This document shows, in pieces, positions 37,514 through 45,795 of a stretch of DNA of 64,000 bases. Where the stretch lies: positions 682,001 through 746,000 of the forward strand of contig JAXGNG010000001.1 of the NCBI GenBank assembly GCA_040768125.1, read 5' to 3'. The DNA is from RBG-16-49-21 sp040768125 (GTDB lineage: Bacteria > Spirochaetota > UBA4802 > UBA5550). The translations under genes and the position numbers were made by a program. Below the pieces are notes generated by a model. That model searched no databases. It saw nothing but the letters and a program-made list of their open reading frames with translations, and was not told the origin of the DNA. Numbering within the stretch: position 1 is the first letter of the stretch; each line of letters starts with the position of its first letter.

Positions 37514-37771
37514 TCAGTGGGAATGGTCATGCACCTCCGAAGCGTGGGTGTCGTGGGCATGCTCATGGGAGCCGTGGTCGCCCCTGTGCTCGTGGGAGTG
37601 GATGTCGTTTTCGCCGTGATCATGGGGGTGCTTGTGCTCGTGCAGATGCTCATGGTCATGACGATGCCCGTGGGGGTGCGTGTGGGCCTTTTCACCGTGA
37701 AGGTGTTCATGCTCATGCCGGTGCTCGTGCTCGTGGCTGTGGATGTGTCGGTGCTCATGGTCTCCCTTCAT
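37514..37771 (-). CDS. Histidine-rich metal-binding peptide
   Basis: An 85-residue protein with 34 histidines (40%), arranged as HEHEH and HDHEHLHEHKH repeats from residue 5 to the C-terminus. The composition resembles Hpn-like and nickel/zinc-storage peptides. A strong GGAGG lies 7 bases before the ATG at 37771, supporting translation. The opposite strand shows a Val/Met/Leu-rich frame that is the expected complement of His/Glu codons. A role in Ni or Zn storage or delivery is inferred. Confidence 0.72.
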   Translation of the reverse strand: MKGDHEHRHIHSHEHEHRHEHEHLHGEKAHTHPHGHRHDHEHLHEHKHPHDHGENDIHSHEHRGDHGSHEHAHDTHASEVHDHSH

Positions 37772-37877
37772 TGCCGTGCCTCCACTATGCGGTTGGGATA
37801 GGCGCGATTGCCGGGCGCCACATGCGCCATGAGGCGCCCAGCGCCCGCGCTTTGTTGTACGACTATCTTTGCCTACT

Positions 37878-38156
37878 TTAATACGCCTTACTTCTGATTT
37901 CCATTGTGATGATATATACTATTTTTTCTTTTTGATCGATTTCATAGAATACGCGATACTCGCCTATCCTATAGCGCCACGTCGGTGGATGATAATTGAC
38001 TAATTTTTTGATATTTTTCCCGTAAAAGGGATTGGCCTTTAATTGAGGATAGGTATAATTCTGAATTTTATTATATAGTTTATTTTTTTTGTTTTTATCG
38101 ATAGTTTCGAGATCAGCAATGAATTGACCGGTTTCAAAAATCTTATACTTTGACAA
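37878..38156 (-). CDS. RelE/ParE-family toxin
   Basis: About 92 residues from a TTG at 38156 that is preceded by an AGAGGG ribosome site (an ATG at 38186 would overlap the antitoxin by 44 bases). The sequence (FIADLETIDKNKKNKLYNKIQNYTYP, LKANPFYGKNIKKLVNY, WRYRIGEYRVFYEID, IVYIITMEIRSKAY) has the RelE fold pattern with the usual RxGxYRVxY core. It probably inhibits translation or gyrase when free. It follows the antitoxin gene in an AT-rich block. Confidence 0.85.
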   Translation of the reverse strand: MSKYKIFETGQFIADLETIDKNKKNKLYNKIQNYTYPQLKANPFYGKNIKKLVNYHPPTWRYRIGEYRVFYEIDQKEKIVYIITMEIRSKAY

Positions 38157-38388
38157 AACGCCCTCTCTTTTTACGAGCGTCCTCACTTCCCTTTTTTAAC
38201 TGTTTCAATAATTTTTCATTATTCATTATTTCGGACATTTCAAACTCATCAACCAGTTCCGTTTCCTCGATATATCTCAGGGTTGCGGTTTCAATGAAAT
38301 TTGATATGGATCTATTCTCAATTTCTGCGTGATGCTTCAGTCTATCGAGCAAAGTATCATCGATTCGTAATGTCACTGTTTTTGGCAT
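38143..38388 (-). CDS. Ribbon-helix-helix antitoxin
   Basis: An 81-residue protein starting MPKTVTLRIDDTLLDRLKHHAE, a ribbon-helix-helix DNA-binding N-terminus, then ISNFIETATLRYIEE and an acidic/basic C-terminal region that would wrap the toxin. It probably represses its own promoter and neutralises the adjacent toxin; the two genes overlap by 14 bases. Confidence 0.85.
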   Translation of the reverse strand: MPKTVTLRIDDTLLDRLKHHAEIENRSISNFIETATLRYIEETELVDEFEMSEIMNNEKLLKQLKKGSEDARKKRGRFVKV

Positions 38389-38416
38389 TGTAATCGCCCC
38401 CGGAGTAATATACTAT

Positions 38417-38445
38417 AATGTAATACAAATGAATGCAATTGTCAA
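38417..38445 (-). promoter_or_regulatory. Toxin-antitoxin promoter
   Basis: On the minus strand TTGACA (38445-38440) and TACATT (38422-38417) are 17 bases apart, about 30 bases before the antitoxin ATG. The -35 region is flanked by TGCA-containing repeats that could be the antitoxin operator. Confidence 0.5.
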
Positions 38446-38892
38446 TAATGCAATCAATACTATTCAAGAAAATGTATTGTAGGCGTGTTGCGAAATCGAG
38501 TCGTGCTCAAGGGGGGGTGCGCGACACGGCTTCCTTTCAGAGCAGGCTCCAGGGAGGTACCATCGCGGTAGACGGGAACGGTGTCACCAATGTCACCCTT
38601 GAAGGGCTCACCATCCGTTGCGCCGATGCCGCTATTGCGAGCCATGGATCCTACGGGATACGCCTTATAAACAGCAGCGTTGACCTGAACAATTGTATTG
38701 TTATCGCTGGAAACGGCGTGCCCGGCCTGGATGGATCAGCGGGAGACGACGGGGGCCCTCATTTGCAATATATAAAACGGCGTATCATCGGCTGTCCTGA
38801 CCGGTGTCTTGATGAACACCGGTACCGGAGGCGCAGGGGGCTCATTAGCAAGCAGTCCCGGTTCTGATGGAGATTGCGGCGATATGAATTAA
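38433..38892 (+). pseudogene. Decayed beta-helix repeat surface-protein gene
   Basis: The reading frame around 38550-38755 gives right-handed beta-helix sequence (VDGNGVTNVTLEGLTIRCAD, GIRLINSSVDLNNCIVIAGNG) ending in GVPGLDGSAGDDG. The similar continuation (LMNTGTGGAGGSLASSPGSDGDCGDMN) appears in a different frame near 38795-38892. No start or signal is convincing and the end is frameshifted, so it is read as a remnant of a larger pectin-lyase-fold protein. The 120 bases up to 39014 hold further short similar-looking pieces (TITNGTG) but no gene. Confidence 0.55.
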
Positions 38893-39014
38893 TACAGTGG
38901 AAGAACGTGTGGGGGCTGCCTACTTGGACGCCCTGCGAAAAAAATGTAAAAAGACAGCGACCAGACCACCATCACCAACGGCACAGGGCGCCTGGATTCC
39001 GAACCTGGCTATAG

Positions 39015-39482
39015 TTATCGCCCCCTTCCCGGGGGCGGGGTGGGCTTTACCGGGGAATTCGGCGTGCCTCCATCAGCCTCGCGCATCTCTTTCACCACGC
39101 CCTCCACGACCGTGATGAAAAGCTCCTTTTCATACTCGCTCTCGAACCCCATGTGGACATAGTTAATCATGCGCCCCCGCGGTACCCGGAGCACGCCGCT
39201 CACCCAGGCGGCGTGAAGCGGCCCCTCCCCGGCCAGGCGGTAGACGCCGTCGATGGAAACGAGGTAGAGCTTCCCCTCCCGGATCTCCCATGTGGCGATA
39301 TACTTCCGCCAGCACGCCGTGGAGAGCACGGAGACGTGCATCCTCCCCGCGCGGATTGCCTCGGCGACCTCCTCCATGGGGACCGTTTCGATCCGTTCGT
39401 GGTCCGCCGGGATCTCCGGGCAGGAGGTCATGGATGTTTCCTCACCGTCGAGGATGAGTATTTCATGGGCCTGGGCCGTCAT
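39015..39482 (-). CDS. Hypothetical soluble protein
   Basis: A 155-residue protein without signal or membrane segment. The core reads RKYIATWEIREGKLYLVSIDGVYR, followed by AAWVSGVLRVPRGRMINYVHMGFESEYEKELF, a beta-rich pattern. The C-terminus is Pro-rich. I do not recognise a family. The start is uncertain: ATG at 39482 has no clear ribosome site, and an in-frame ATG at 39431 is an alternative. It lies between the RecQ gene and the decayed beta-helix gene. Confidence 0.5.
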   Translation of the reverse strand: MTAQAHEILILDGEETSMTSCPEIPADHERIETVPMEEVAEAIRAGRMHVSVLSTACWRKYIATWEIREGKLYLVSIDGVYRLAGEGPLHAAWVSGVLRVPRGRMINYVHMGFESEYEKELFITVVEGVVKEMREADGGTPNSPVKPTPPPGRGR

Positions 39483-39572
39483 GGGAAGATGCTGGCCGGG
39501 TCAGTTGGCGGTGTCAAATGCTTTTGCGTGGAATCTATTTCATCATGGGACGAACCGGGGACGTGGCGCCGG

Positions 39573-41729
39573 TCATATCCGGGTCGCGTGTTCCGCGAGA
39601 TACGCCAGCCGGTAGAGCGCGATATCGTCATAGTTCGCCTCTCCCTTCATGGCGTCATGGACGGGCCGCATCCGGTCGGTTCCCACCTCGTCGAAGGCGC
39701 GGTAGAGCGCCTGGCGGGTTTCGTCGGGCAGGGTCATGAGGGGCGCGAGCCCTTCCGCCCTCAGGGTTCCCTCCTCCATGCAGTAGCGGAAAAGGTGCGT
39801 CAGGACCGTCTGCCGCGCCACGCCGAATCTCTCCATCAGGACGTCTATCTCCATGCCGTTGTTGAAGGCGCGCCCCACTTCGCGGTGGCGGTAATCATCC
39901 GGGGCCTTGGCCCTGGCTTTCGGCGGCGGCGGCGACCCGGTGACGGCATGGCGGGCGCAGTAGTCTTCTATTATTTGGATGAACTCGTCCCCGTAGCGCT
40001 CAAGCTTGCTCCTGCCGACGCCGTGAATGTCGAGGAGCGACTCCGGTGAACGCGGGAAATAGTGCGCCATCTCCGCCAGGGTCCTATCGGAGAATACAAC
40101 ATAGGGTGGGACGCCGGCTGCGTCTGCGATCGATTTCCTTTTCGCCCGGAGGAGGTTGAAGAGCTCGCTGTCGTGTGCGGCGGCGCCGGGGGCCCTGCGC
40201 GAAGGCGCGTCCTCCCCGATGGGGGACGTGAGAAACGGCGCCTCCCCCTTCATGACCGCGTAGCCCTTGGCGGTGAGCTTGAGGGCGCCGTAGGAATCGA
40301 GGTCCTGAAAGAGGAGCCCCCCGACCGTGAGGCGGCGCCCGAGCGTCATCCACTGCTTTTTCGAAAGTTCCCCGCCAATAGCATAGGTCGAGAGATTCTG
40401 GTGCCCCCGTTCAAGTATTTTTTTCGATTCGGAGCCGCGGAGGACGTCAACGATGTGGGAGTACCCGAAGGATTCGCCGGTGCGCTTCACGCAGGAGAGG
40501 AACTTCCGCGCCTGGTGCGTGTAGTCGGTTTCGGCCCCGGGGGGATTGACGCAGTTGTCGCACATGGCGCAGTTTTCAACCGCGTACTCCTCCCCGAAAT
40601 GCGAGAGTAGGGGACGCCGCCGGCACCCCGCCGTTTCCGCGTAGCCTGAAAGCGCCGAAAGGTGGTGCGACGCGGCGACGCGCCTCGCGTCCTCGGGTAT
40701 CCGGTTAATGAAGTAGCGTATCTTCACCGCGTCACAGGGGCCGTAGAGGAGGAGGCACCGCGCCGGAAGCCCGTCGCGGCCTGCACGTCCCGTCTCCTGG
40801 TAGTAGGACTCGATGCTCTTCGGAAGATCGAAGTGGAGTACGAAGCGGATGTTCGTCTTGTGTATCCCCATTCCGAAGGCGATGGTGGCCACCATGACGC
40901 GCGCGTCGTCGCGGGCGAAGAGGTCCTGGTGACGGCGCCGCGTCGCGTCATCAAGCCCCGCGTGGTAGGGGAGCGATGAGAAGCCGTTCCGGCTCAGGAA
41001 ATCGCTCAGCCTGTCGACCTCCTTCCGCGAGAAGCAGTAGACGATCCCCGACTCGTCCCGGAATTCACCCAGGAAATCGAGGGCCTGCCTATACGGGTCG
41101 CTCTTGGGGACCACCTCGTAGAAGAGGTTGTCTCTGTTGAAGCTCGCGATGAATTCGCCCGGTTCGCGGAAGTTCAGGCGTTCCCTGATGTCGCCCCGGA
41201 CGCGGGGCGTTGCCGTGGCGGTGAGGGCGGCGCAGACCGCTCCCGGGAAGGCCTCGCGGAACGCGCCGAGTTGCCGGTACTCCGGGCGGAAATCGTGGCC
41301 CCACTCGGAGATGCAGTGGGCCTCGTCAACGGCGATGCAGTCAACGCCGGCCCTGGCAAGAAGGGCCATGGCCGGACGTTTGAGCGCGGTCTCCGGGGCC
41401 ATGTAGAGGAGCTTCACCTTCCCCGACAGCAGGGCCTCGGCGTTTTCGCTGTATTCCTCGGGCGAAAGCGAGCTGTTCAGCGTGCGCGCCTCGATGCCCA
41501 GGGCGCGCATCTGGTCGATCTGGTCCTTCATGAGGGATATAAGGGGCGATAGTACGACGGTGGTCCCCCGGAAAATGAGAGCGGGAATCTGGTAGCAGAG
41601 GGACTTGCCGCTTCCCGTGGGCATGACGATGAGCGCGTCGCGACCCTTGAGTATCGATCGTATAGCCTCGCCCTGGGGCGGGCGAAATTCATCGTACCCG
41701 AAGACTTCTTTAAGCAGTTTTCGTTCCAT
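39573..41729 (-). CDS. recQ: ATP-dependent DNA helicase RecQ
   Basis: A 718-residue 3'-5' helicase for recombination repair. Domains in order: helicase core 1 with RPPQGEAIRSIL, Walker A MPTGSGKSLCYQIPAL and AVDEAHCISEWGHDFRPEY; helicase core 2 with YYQETGRAGRDGLPA; zinc-binding RQC region with ENCAMCDNC; HRDC domain at about 520-600; and a C-terminal helix-turn-helix (about 635-718), as in longer RecQ members. The ATG at 41729 has AGGAAT upstream; the longer frame from 41798 adds unrelated sequence. The 357 bases between its start and the GMC gene are AT-rich. Confidence 0.95.
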   Translation of the reverse strand: MERKLLKEVFGYDEFRPPQGEAIRSILKGRDALIVMPTGSGKSLCYQIPALIFRGTTVVLSPLISLMKDQIDQMRALGIEARTLNSSLSPEEYSENAEALLSGKVKLLYMAPETALKRPAMALLARAGVDCIAVDEAHCISEWGHDFRPEYRQLGAFREAFPGAVCAALTATATPRVRGDIRERLNFREPGEFIASFNRDNLFYEVVPKSDPYRQALDFLGEFRDESGIVYCFSRKEVDRLSDFLSRNGFSSLPYHAGLDDATRRRHQDLFARDDARVMVATIAFGMGIHKTNIRFVLHFDLPKSIESYYQETGRAGRDGLPARCLLLYGPCDAVKIRYFINRIPEDARRVAASHHLSALSGYAETAGCRRRPLLSHFGEEYAVENCAMCDNCVNPPGAETDYTHQARKFLSCVKRTGESFGYSHIVDVLRGSESKKILERGHQNLSTYAIGGELSKKQWMTLGRRLTVGGLLFQDLDSYGALKLTAKGYAVMKGEAPFLTSPIGEDAPSRRAPGAAAHDSELFNLLRAKRKSIADAAGVPPYVVFSDRTLAEMAHYFPRSPESLLDIHGVGRSKLERYGDEFIQIIEDYCARHAVTGSPPPPKARAKAPDDYRHREVGRAFNNGMEIDVLMERFGVARQTVLTHLFRYCMEEGTLRAEGLAPLMTLPDETRQALYRAFDEVGTDRMRPVHDAMKGEANYDDIALYRLAYLAEHATRI

Positions 41730-42003
41730 GGGTAATTCCTGGCTTCGGTTCCTCACCGTAAAAAATGGGTCCGCTTGTAGAGCGCGCCCACGGCGCATCA
41801 GCTAGCGCGGGCAATGTATCTGTGAAACCGTATGGTATCAGAGGTTTGATTATGTCTCCAAATGGTATGACGAATGATATGATGGCAAGAGTAATTTTTT
41901 TTGTTTTTTAGTGTAATATAGATGAATATCTGCTGATTTTTGATGATTTTTGCCTGAACTGGGCTGATGGTTGAAGAACCTGAAAAATAATTGAAAAAAA
42001 CTA

Positions 42004-42033
42004 TTGACGAAAGCCGACCGGTCGGTTTATATA
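42004..42033 (+). promoter_or_regulatory. Promoter of the GMC/TetR/dehydratase operon
   Basis: TTGACG (42004-42009) and TATATA (42028-42033) are separated by 18 bases, which consist almost entirely of the TetR-type palindrome at 42011-42028. The GMC start codon is 54 bases downstream. A bound repressor would block RNA polymerase directly. The AT-rich stretch 41820-42000 before it holds no gene. Confidence 0.6.
42011..42028. promoter_or_regulatory. TetR-type operator between -35 and -10
   Basis: AAGCCGACCGGTCGGTTT has a perfect 12-base palindromic core (CCGACCGGTCGG) and 8 of 9 matching positions per half. The same element is at 20923-20940. The TetR-family gene at 43659 is the likely repressor. 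Confidence 0.65.
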
Positions 42034-42086
42034 TATCGAGTGTTCAATATAAAATCAAACTGACGCGTCATTATCCAGGAGGCGTG

Positions 42087-43493
42087 ATGAAGAATCTCAT
42101 GAACAGGGAATTCGATGCGATTATTGTGGGTACGGGACCCGGGGGGGCCACAACGGCGAAGGAACTTACCGCCCGGGGCAAAAAGGTGCTGATGCTCGAG
42201 TGGGGCCCCGGGGGCCGCGTGAAGGGGACCCTCTGGCGCTATATCCGCGAGCAGTTGTGGCCCGGGAAGGGAATGCTTATCACCAACGGATTCCTCGGCA
42301 TGGTGCGCGGTATTACCACGGGGGGGAGTTCCCTCTTTTATTACGGCACCTGCTTTCCGGTGCCCCACGCCATGCTGAAGAAACACGGCATTGATGTGAC
42401 TCGCGAGGAGGCCGAGGCGCGGAAGGAGCTTCCCATCGGCATATTAAAGGACGAGATGATCACCCCCATGGCGCGACGAATGATGGAGAGTGCCCGCTCC
42501 CTGGGCTACGACTGGAATCCCCTTCCCAAGTTCATGTACCAGGACCGGTGGCGCCCGGGATACATGTTCGGCTACTACGGCGACCGCCACGCCGTCAAGT
42601 GGAGCGCCAGGATGTACGCTGACGAAGCGGTGCATAACGGCGCGGTCCTCATCAACAAGGCGAAGGTGAGCAGGGTCATCATGGAGGGGAACAGGGCCGT
42701 GGGCGTGGAGTTCAAACTAAGGGGCCGGCGCCATCGCGCCTTCGCCCCCACCGTTGTCATCTCCGCCGGGGGCATCGGCTCACCGGTTATTTTACGCAAA
42801 TCGGGCCTCGAGAAGGCCGGTTACAATTTCTTCTACGACCCCCTCATCACGGTGTGCGGGAAGGTGGATGAACCCCGCAAACGGGACGATGAGATTCCCA
42901 TGACCGCCGGGGTCCACTTCCCCGAGGACGGCATCGTCATGACCGACATGGCGATTCCCAAGCCCCTTGACATGGTTTTTACGGCCCAGGTGTTCCGCTT
43001 CTGGCGCCTCTTCGAGGCGCGGAAGACGCTCCGGATCATGATCAAGATCCGCGACGACCTGGCCGGAAGGCTCACGGACGGCGGCGGGGTGCGTAAGGCC
43101 CTCACGAAGGCGGACAGGGCCAGGCTCATGAAGGGTTATGATATCGCGAAGCGGATCCTCGAAAACGCCGGGGCGAAGGGGATTTACAAGACCTGGTACC
43201 TGGCGGCCCATCCCGGCGGCACGGTGAAGCTGGGTGAGTTCCTCGATTCGAACCTCAAGGTGAAGAACCATGAGAACCTTTACGTCTGCGACTGCTCCGC
43301 GATACCCGAGCCCTGGGGCCTGCCTCCCGGGCTGACCCTGGTCTGCCTGGGCAAGCGCCTGGCGAAGCACCTGGCGGGGGAAAAGACGGCTTCATCGGCC
43401 AAGAAAGCGGCGAAGCCGGCAAAGCCGAAGGTGAAGACGAAACAAAAGGCGAAGGCGAAACCCGGGAAGAAGAAAAAGGCGGGGCGAAGGTAA
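42087..43493 (+). CDS. GMC-family FAD-dependent oxidoreductase with Lys-rich tail
   Basis: A 468-residue flavoprotein oxidising an alcohol or similar group. The FAD-binding motif IIVGTGPGGATTAKELTARG is at the N-terminus, and a second cofactor segment is FAPTVVISAGGIGSPVILRKSG. The C-terminal domain carries YLAAHPGGTVKLGEFLDS and CDCSAIPEPWGLPPGLTLVCLGKRLAKHL. The last 34 residues hold 14 Lys and many Ala/Pro, a histone-H1-like tail unusual for this family. The ATG at 42087 has CAGGAGG upstream. It sits directly behind the operator-containing promoter and 165 bases before the TetR gene. Confidence 0.9.
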   Translation: MKNLMNREFDAIIVGTGPGGATTAKELTARGKKVLMLEWGPGGRVKGTLWRYIREQLWPGKGMLITNGFLGMVRGITTGGSSLFYYGTCFPVPHAMLKKHGIDVTREEAEARKELPIGILKDEMITPMARRMMESARSLGYDWNPLPKFMYQDRWRPGYMFGYYGDRHAVKWSARMYADEAVHNGAVLINKAKVSRVIMEGNRAVGVEFKLRGRRHRAFAPTVVISAGGIGSPVILRKSGLEKAGYNFFYDPLITVCGKVDEPRKRDDEIPMTAGVHFPEDGIVMTDMAIPKPLDMVFTAQVFRFWRLFEARKTLRIMIKIRDDLAGRLTDGGGVRKALTKADRARLMKGYDIAKRILENAGAKGIYKTWYLAAHPGGTVKLGEFLDSNLKVKNHENLYVCDCSAIPEPWGLPPGLTLVCLGKRLAKHLAGEKTASSAKKAAKPAKPKVKTKQKAKAKPGKKKKAGRR

Positions 43494-43527
43494 TCACCCA
43501 TTACGACCCCTCACCCGCGCTCCGCGC

Positions 43528-43606
43528 ACCCTCTCCCCGTGGGAGAGGGTTTCCCCGGGGCAAAGCGTTTATGCGGACTCCCCCTTCTCCCCCAGGGAGA
43601 AGGGGG
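43528..43606. repeat. Paired CCCTC-type palindromes, copy 1
   Basis: Two GC-rich hairpins stand between the GMC and TetR genes: a 10-bp stem (43528-43537 with 43541-43550, loop CGT) and a 12-bp stem (43580-43591 with 43595-43606, loop CCA). Their arms are of the CCCTCTCCC/CCCTTCTCCC kind. Related pairs occur at 49935 and 54065. Confidence 0.75.
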
Positions 43607-43658
43607 CAGGGGGATGAGGGCGGCTAGACTCACAGATTGTACCCCAAGGGGAGTTTAC

Positions 43659-44309
43659 ATGCCGAAGATAGTCGATCATGACGAGTACCGGAGGGAGCTC
43701 CTTGAGAAATGCTTTTCCATCATCACGCGCAAGGGGTACGCAAGGGTCACCATGCGGGAGATCGCCGCGGAGATCGGCGTGTCAACGGGGACCCTCTACC
43801 ACTACTTCCCCACGAAGGAGAGCATCATGGAGCAGATGTTCGGCTTCGTGCAGGAGACCAACGTGGGAGAGTTCCTCTCCCTCACGCGGCAGCTTGAGTC
43901 GATCGACGACAAGCTCGACATCTTCGTGGAGAAGTGGAAGGAGTTCGGCAATTTCTACCAGAATGTCATGCTTCTTTCTGTTGACGTGATGCGCAACGTG
44001 AAAGGCCGCGACACCGAGGAGATATTCGTAAACTTCTCCGATTACTACACGAACGCCATGGCGAAGGAGCTGGGGCTCCCCGAGGAGGGGGCCCGGGCGC
44101 TCTTCGTGTATCTCCTGGGGATCATTTTTCACTCCATGCTGACCCCGCGGTTCATGCCCTACGACCGCCAGATCGACATTCTGCGGGGGATGCTGGAGAA
44201 GGTCCTCCCGTTGAAGGCGCAGTCCGGGGGTGATGCCGCGGTGAAGGAAGGTGCGGGGAGCATTTTCGATCATATTAACTCTGTCGTGAATCGCAAGGAA
44301 GTCGGATAG
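43659..44309 (+). CDS. TetR/AcrR-family transcriptional regulator
   Basis: A 216-residue repressor. The N-terminal helix-turn-helix (ITRKGYARVTMREIAAEIGVSTGTLYHYFPTKESIM, residues about 20-55) is a canonical TetR domain. The C-terminal ligand domain (about 60-200) is helical. The operon order and the two matching palindromes (20923, 42011) suggest it represses its own operon and the hydrolase lipoprotein, responding to a pathway intermediate, perhaps an acyl-CoA. No copy of the palindrome stands directly before this gene. The ATG at 43659 has AAGGGGAG upstream. Confidence 0.93.
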   Translation: MPKIVDHDEYRRELLEKCFSIITRKGYARVTMREIAAEIGVSTGTLYHYFPTKESIMEQMFGFVQETNVGEFLSLTRQLESIDDKLDIFVEKWKEFGNFYQNVMLLSVDVMRNVKGRDTEEIFVNFSDYYTNAMAKELGLPEEGARALFVYLLGIIFHSMLTPRFMPYDRQIDILRGMLEKVLPLKAQSGGDAAVKEGAGSIFDHINSVVNRKEVG

Positions 44310-44322
44310 GAGGAATGCGGCG

Positions 44323-45795
44323 ATGAACAGCATGCAGGGCAGGATCCCGGAAGCAGATGCCCCCGCCACGGCAGGGCCGGAGGGGCGTTTCCTCGAGCTT
44401 TTTGCAGCGGCCCTGGCGGAGACCGACGAGTTCCGGCGCGTTGTGCGCGCCCTGGCGCCGCGCGCCGTGGAAGTCTGGGCCGGGAAGAGCAAAATAAAAA
44501 GGGCCCTGGCGCGTCCCGTGGGGAAAAGCATCGAGCGCGGCTTCTCCCGGAGTAACGACGGTGCCGCCCCCGTTACCGCGCTCCTCGGTGACCGCGAGTT
44601 TATCCGATCCGCGGCGAGAGAGCTTCCGGAACTGGTCAACGCTGCCCTGGGGGCCATGGAAGCCGCGGCGCGGGGCCTTGTGGCCCTTCCGCAGGCCGAA
44701 AGGACCCACGCGGCGGGCGACCTCCTGGACGGCATTGACCTTGCCCGGGCCGGCCGTCTCATAACGGCCGTCGGGGCGATCCTGAACGGGCTCCATGAAT
44801 CGAACCCGGAGTTCCTGAGCGACGCCCTGCGGCCGAAGATCATCGAATTCATCGAGCATGCCGATTTCGGGGAGCTCAAGGACGCCCTTGACGGATCACT
44901 CGAGGATGTCGCGGCCCTGGTGAGGACCGTGAACGATGAGCTCTGGAACTATCCGGCCAAGTTCATATGCCTTTTCTCCGCGCTTCCCACGATATTCAAC
45001 ATGGCCGTGGCCGCCCTGAAGGAGACCGCGGCGCCCATGAACCGGATGGCCCCGGACCTCCTCACCGACGTGTTCCTGGCCCTCCTGGAGAGCATCGACG
45101 GGAAGGAGATCGGGAACCTGGCGAACGAATTCTGCGAGCTCGTGCGTAAGATCCACACGGGGAGCGCACTCCTGGGGGATCCGGGCAAGCCCGCATTTCC
45201 GAGGAGCGTGGCGAAGCTCACCCTCGATACCCTGGGCGCAATGGACGTCGGCCTCATGCTGAAGGCCCGGGACCTCCTGGGGGAGATCAAGGAGATGTCC
45301 CTCCTGGCGCTCATTTCCCTGGGGGAGCAGAACCCCGAGCTGGCCCGGGACTTTTTCAGGAGCCACTTCCGCGCCCTGGTCGCCTTCTTCCGGCGGTGGA
45401 GCCACAAGGCCGACGCCTTCGAGAGCCTCTTCTCCGACGATGACGTGGCGGAGGAGTTCGCCCGGGGCATGGGGGAGATCGACGCCCAGGAGGTGGCCGT
45501 CACCGTGAGCCGCATGTGCGGCATCTTCAACCGCGTGCGCGAGAGGACGCCGGGCATCATCAAGAACACCGTGGCGCAGACGATTTCCTCGATGGATTCC
45601 TGCGAGGTGGCTGATACGGCGCGGTGGTTCACCGCCGACATGGTGGAGGCCTTCAGGCCCCTCGCGCCGGAAGTCCTTCCCCCGGTGATCCGCGGGATCG
45701 CCGACATACTTAAGCTGGAGGGAGAATCCGGCGAAATGAAGGACGCCATGGACTACCTGAGGAGTGTCCTGGCCGTTAAGGAGGGCAAACAATGA
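44323..45795 (+). CDS. Helical protein of the dehydratase operon, unknown function
   Basis: A 490-residue protein predicted to be almost wholly alpha-helical and repetitive in rhythm (for example FLELFAAALAETDEFRRVVR, then VNAALGAMEAAARGLVALPQ). It has no signal peptide, membrane helix or cysteine cluster. It starts 13 bases after the TetR stop and its end overlaps the first dehydratase-like gene by 4 bases (ATGA), so it is coupled to the pathway. A scaffold or regulatory role would be guesswork. No family recognised. Confidence 0.72.
   Translation: MNSMQGRIPEADAPATAGPEGRFLELFAAALAETDEFRRVVRALAPRAVEVWAGKSKIKRALARPVGKSIERGFSRSNDGAAPVTALLGDREFIRSAARELPELVNAALGAMEAAARGLVALPQAERTHAAGDLLDGIDLARAGRLITAVGAILNGLHESNPEFLSDALRPKIIEFIEHADFGELKDALDGSLEDVAALVRTVNDELWNYPAKFICLFSALPTIFNMAVAALKETAAPMNRMAPDLLTDVFLALLESIDGKEIGNLANEFCELVRKIHTGSALLGDPGKPAFPRSVAKLTLDTLGAMDVGLMLKARDLLGEIKEMSLLALISLGEQNPELARDFFRSHFRALVAFFRRWSHKADAFESLFSDDDVAEEFARGMGEIDAQEVAVTVSRMCGIFNRVRERTPGIIKNTVAQTISSMDSCEVADTARWFTADMVEAFRPLAPEVLPPVIRGIADILKLEGESGEMKDAMDYLRSVLAVKEGKQ

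Noticed and set aside
37436..37801. Hydrophobic Val/Met/Leu-rich plus-strand frame
   Set aside because: It is the complement of the His-rich peptide gene, has no convincing ribosome site, and its hydrophobicity follows from the complement of His/Glu codons.
43528..43606. Repeated palindromes as a possible CRISPR array
   Set aside because: There are only two hairpins per locus, with unequal sequence and spacing and no spacer structure.
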